Of a stretch of 6,296 nucleotides of DNA, positions 5,986 through 6,296 are shown in pieces. Position numbers and translations under genes: made by a program. Source of the stretch: Microcaldota archaeon (GTDB taxonomy: Archaea > Micrarchaeota > Micrarchaeia > Anstonellales > Bilamarchaeaceae); contig DYTL01000050.1 of the NCBI GenBank assembly GCA_020726005.1, positions 1-6,296 of the forward strand. The letters are read 5' to 3'. The notes beneath the pieces were generated by a model. It was not told the DNA's origin. It made no database searches and saw only the letters and a list, made by a program, of their open reading frames with translations. Position 1 is the stretch's first letter, and every line of letters begins with the position of its first letter.

Positions 5986-5990
5986 TCACC
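5986..5990 (-). promoter_or_regulatory. GGTGA ribosome binding site deciding the rrp4 start
   Basis: On the minus strand GGTGA is followed by TTGAA and ATG (5980). The in-frame GTG that would lengthen Rrp4 lies inside this site, so it cannot be the main start. The same arrangement recurs before rpl37ae (GGTGA at 3811-3807) and a GGTGA fixes the starts of rrp41 and pfdB. Confidence 0.8.
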
Positions 5991-5991
5991 T

Positions 5992-6011
5992 AAATTTTTT
6001 CAAAAAAATTT
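5992..6011. repeat. Perfect 9-bp AT-only inverted repeat next to the rrp4 ribosome binding site
   Basis: AAATTTTTT at 5992-6000 is the reverse complement of AAAAAATTT at 6003-6011, with 2 bases between. It abuts the AGGTGA of rrp4. It overlaps the predicted start of transcription, so it may matter as DNA (bent A-tract) or as a leader hairpin if transcription begins further upstream. Confidence 0.6.
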
Positions 6012-6026
6012 AATAAAAAAACACCG

Positions 6027-6035
6027 AAATTTATA
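6027..6035 (-). promoter_or_regulatory. TATA-like box for the rrp4 operon
   Basis: The minus strand reads CAATATAAATTTCGG here, with TATAAATTT at 6035-6027. With usual archaeal spacing (box centre 26-27 bp ahead of the start) transcription would begin near 6005, giving a leader of about 25 nt with GGTGA before the rrp4 ATG. The surroundings are AT-rich, so chance resemblance is possible, but no other box is so well placed. Confidence 0.5.
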
Positions 6036-6081
6036 TTGTATTATTACTAATTATTAAAAAATAAAAAACCTACAACTAACA

Positions 6082-6099
6082 GTTGCACAAAAGTACAAC
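6082..6099 (-). repeat. Stem-loop with UUUU loop on the minus strand, followed by T-tracts
   Basis: On the minus strand GTTGTAC, TTTT and GTGCAAC form a 7-bp stem with one G-U pair and a 4-nt loop. On the plus strand the same position would be a C-A mismatch, so any RNA structure is favoured on the minus strand. Two T6 runs follow 14-30 nt downstream (complement of A6063-A6068 and A6056-A6061). It may be a terminator for a gene to the right or part of a small RNA. Confidence 0.45.
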
Positions 6100-6171
6100 A
6101 TTATCAAAAATCTACTACAAAACTTTTTCAAAAAAAGTACAATTTTGCCCGCCTTTTGGTTGTGTACTTTT
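6089..6171. repeat. Three copies of an AAAAGTAC motif upstream of rrp4
   Basis: AAAAGTACAA occurs at 6089-6098 and 6133-6142, and its inverted form GTACTTTT (preceded by TTGT) at 6164-6171. The GTAC centres are 44 and 27 bp apart. All lie upstream of the predicted rrp4 TATA box, where a regulator could bind. They also build the hairpins described separately, so they may reflect structure rather than operators. Confidence 0.5.
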
Positions 6172-6178
6172 AAGTTTT
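6119..6178 (-). terminator. Long inverted repeat with poly-T, possible terminator of an upstream minus-strand gene
   Basis: AAAAGTAC (6133-6140) pairs with GTACTTTT (6164-6171) around a 23-nt loop. An outer pair, AAAACTT (6119-6125) with AAGTTTT (6172-6178), adds 7 bp beyond a 7-nt bulge. Read on the minus strand the inner stem runs directly into T7 (complement of A6130-A6136, partly within the stem), the form of an intrinsic terminator. On the plus strand the right arm also ends in T7 (6175-6181), so direction is not certain. Confidence 0.4.
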
Positions 6179-6207
6179 TTTACTCATTTATATTTTAGTT
6201 ATGAAAC

Positions 6208-6229
6208 ATAGTATATTTAAATAGTATAT
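6208..6229. repeat. 9-bp direct repeat ATAGTATAT with 13-bp period
   Basis: ATAGTATAT at 6208-6216 and again at 6221-6229 are separated by TTAA. The unit sits in the AT-rich stretch between the possible upstream gene end and the terminator-like hairpin. It could be a promoter element or binding site; simple AT-rich composition may also explain it. Confidence 0.5.
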
Positions 6230-6241
6230 CTAAACTTAATA

Positions 6242-6295
6242 TTAGTAATTCCGAACATCTTCTACAACTAAACCATTCGCGCGAACCGAACAATA
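6242..6295 (-). CDS. Possible C-terminal end of a minus-strand gene entering from the right
   Basis: A minus-strand frame is open from the window edge for 17 codons to TAA at 6244-6242 and reads YCSVRANGLVVEDVRNY. The composition is protein-like (GCG, CGC and GTT codons in an otherwise AT-rich spacer), and a hairpin with poly-T follows about 70 nt later. In many archaea the SBDS gene precedes rrp4, but this tail is too short to identify. Another frame on the same strand is also open here, so the call is weak. Confidence 0.25.
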   Translation of the reverse strand, partial: YCSVRANGLVVEDVRNY

Positions 6296-6296
6296 T

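Larger units (their letters stand above)
5981..6296. other. Upstream intergenic region of the rrp4 operon
   Basis: About 316 bp without a full gene. From left to right it holds the rrp4 ribosome binding site, an AT-only inverted repeat, the TATA-like box, a stem-loop (6082-6099), the AAAAGTAC motifs and long inverted repeat (6119-6178), the ATAGTATAT direct repeat (6208-6229), and perhaps the end of a minus-strand gene. A second TATA-like sequence on the minus strand (AATATAAATG, complement of 6185-6194) could start a short transcript reading toward rrp4. No tRNA or plus-strand gene start was seen. Confidence 0.6.

Noticed and set aside
6201..6224. Short plus-strand frame starting ATG at 6201
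   Set aside because: It stops after seven codons and lacks a ribosome binding site.
6070..6271. CTACAACTAA repeated at 6070-6079 and 6262-6271
   Set aside because: A 10-bp match about 190 bp apart with no shared setting; plausible by chance in AT-rich sequence, though noted in case relatives conserve it.
1..6296. CRISPR array, insertion sequence or prophage
   Set aside because: No regularly spaced repeats, transposase, integrase or terminal inverted repeats; the window is a conserved housekeeping locus.

Overview
The window reads as a stretch of an AT-rich archaeal chromosome. The evidence is the gene set: exosome subunits Rrp4, Rrp41 and Rrp42, ribosomal protein L37Ae, RNA polymerase subunit P, an archaeal Brix/Imp4-type protein, KEOPS subunit Pcc1, prefoldin beta and a DHH phosphoesterase. 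Archaeal-type ribosome binding sites (GGTG/GGTGA cores) and a TATA-like box ahead of the first gene agree. The lineage cannot be fixed from this sequence; low GC and fast-evolving proteins would suit a DPANN-type or other reduced archaeon, but that is a guess.

Layout. Bases 1-68 hold the end of a plus-strand gene. It is followed 19 nt later by a polytopic membrane protein of the archaeal TctA-like family (88-1236, plus). A 165-bp AT-rich convergent spacer (1237-1401) separates it from a nine-gene minus-strand operon, transcribed right to left from about 6005 to 1402: rrp4, rrp41, rrp42, rpl37ae, rpoP, brix, pcc1, pfdB and DHH phosphoesterase. Gaps within the operon are 5-22 nt, or a 29-nt overlap for brix/pcc1. 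The stretch 5981-6296 holds the operon promoter, several inverted and direct repeats, and perhaps the last codons of a further minus-strand gene.

How the genes work together. Rrp41, Rrp42 and Rrp4 form most of the archaeal RNA exosome (phosphorolytic ring plus RNA-binding cap); the Csl4 and DnaG cap partners are not here. L37Ae and Brix belong to the ribosome and its assembly, RpoP to transcription, Pcc1 to t6A modification of tRNA through KEOPS, and prefoldin beta to chaperone holding of nascent proteins. The DHH protein is probably a small-nucleotide or oligonucleotide phosphoesterase. This is a compact version of the archaeal information-processing superoperon.

Main surprises. (1) The short rpoP gene at 3422-3556 encodes a clear RpoP/Rpo12 in which all four zinc-ligand cysteines are replaced (V6, T9, F22, S25), although the neighbouring L37Ae keeps its four. 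(2) The DHH gene has no ATG, GTG or TTG start for its first beta strand; a GGTG site lies 6 nt before an in-frame ATA at 2331. (3) The region ahead of rrp4 carries three AAAAGTAC motifs, two hairpins with poly-T on the minus strand, and other repeats. Starts of rrp4, rpl37ae and pfdB are placed at the ATG downstream of a GGTGA site rather than at the longest open frame.
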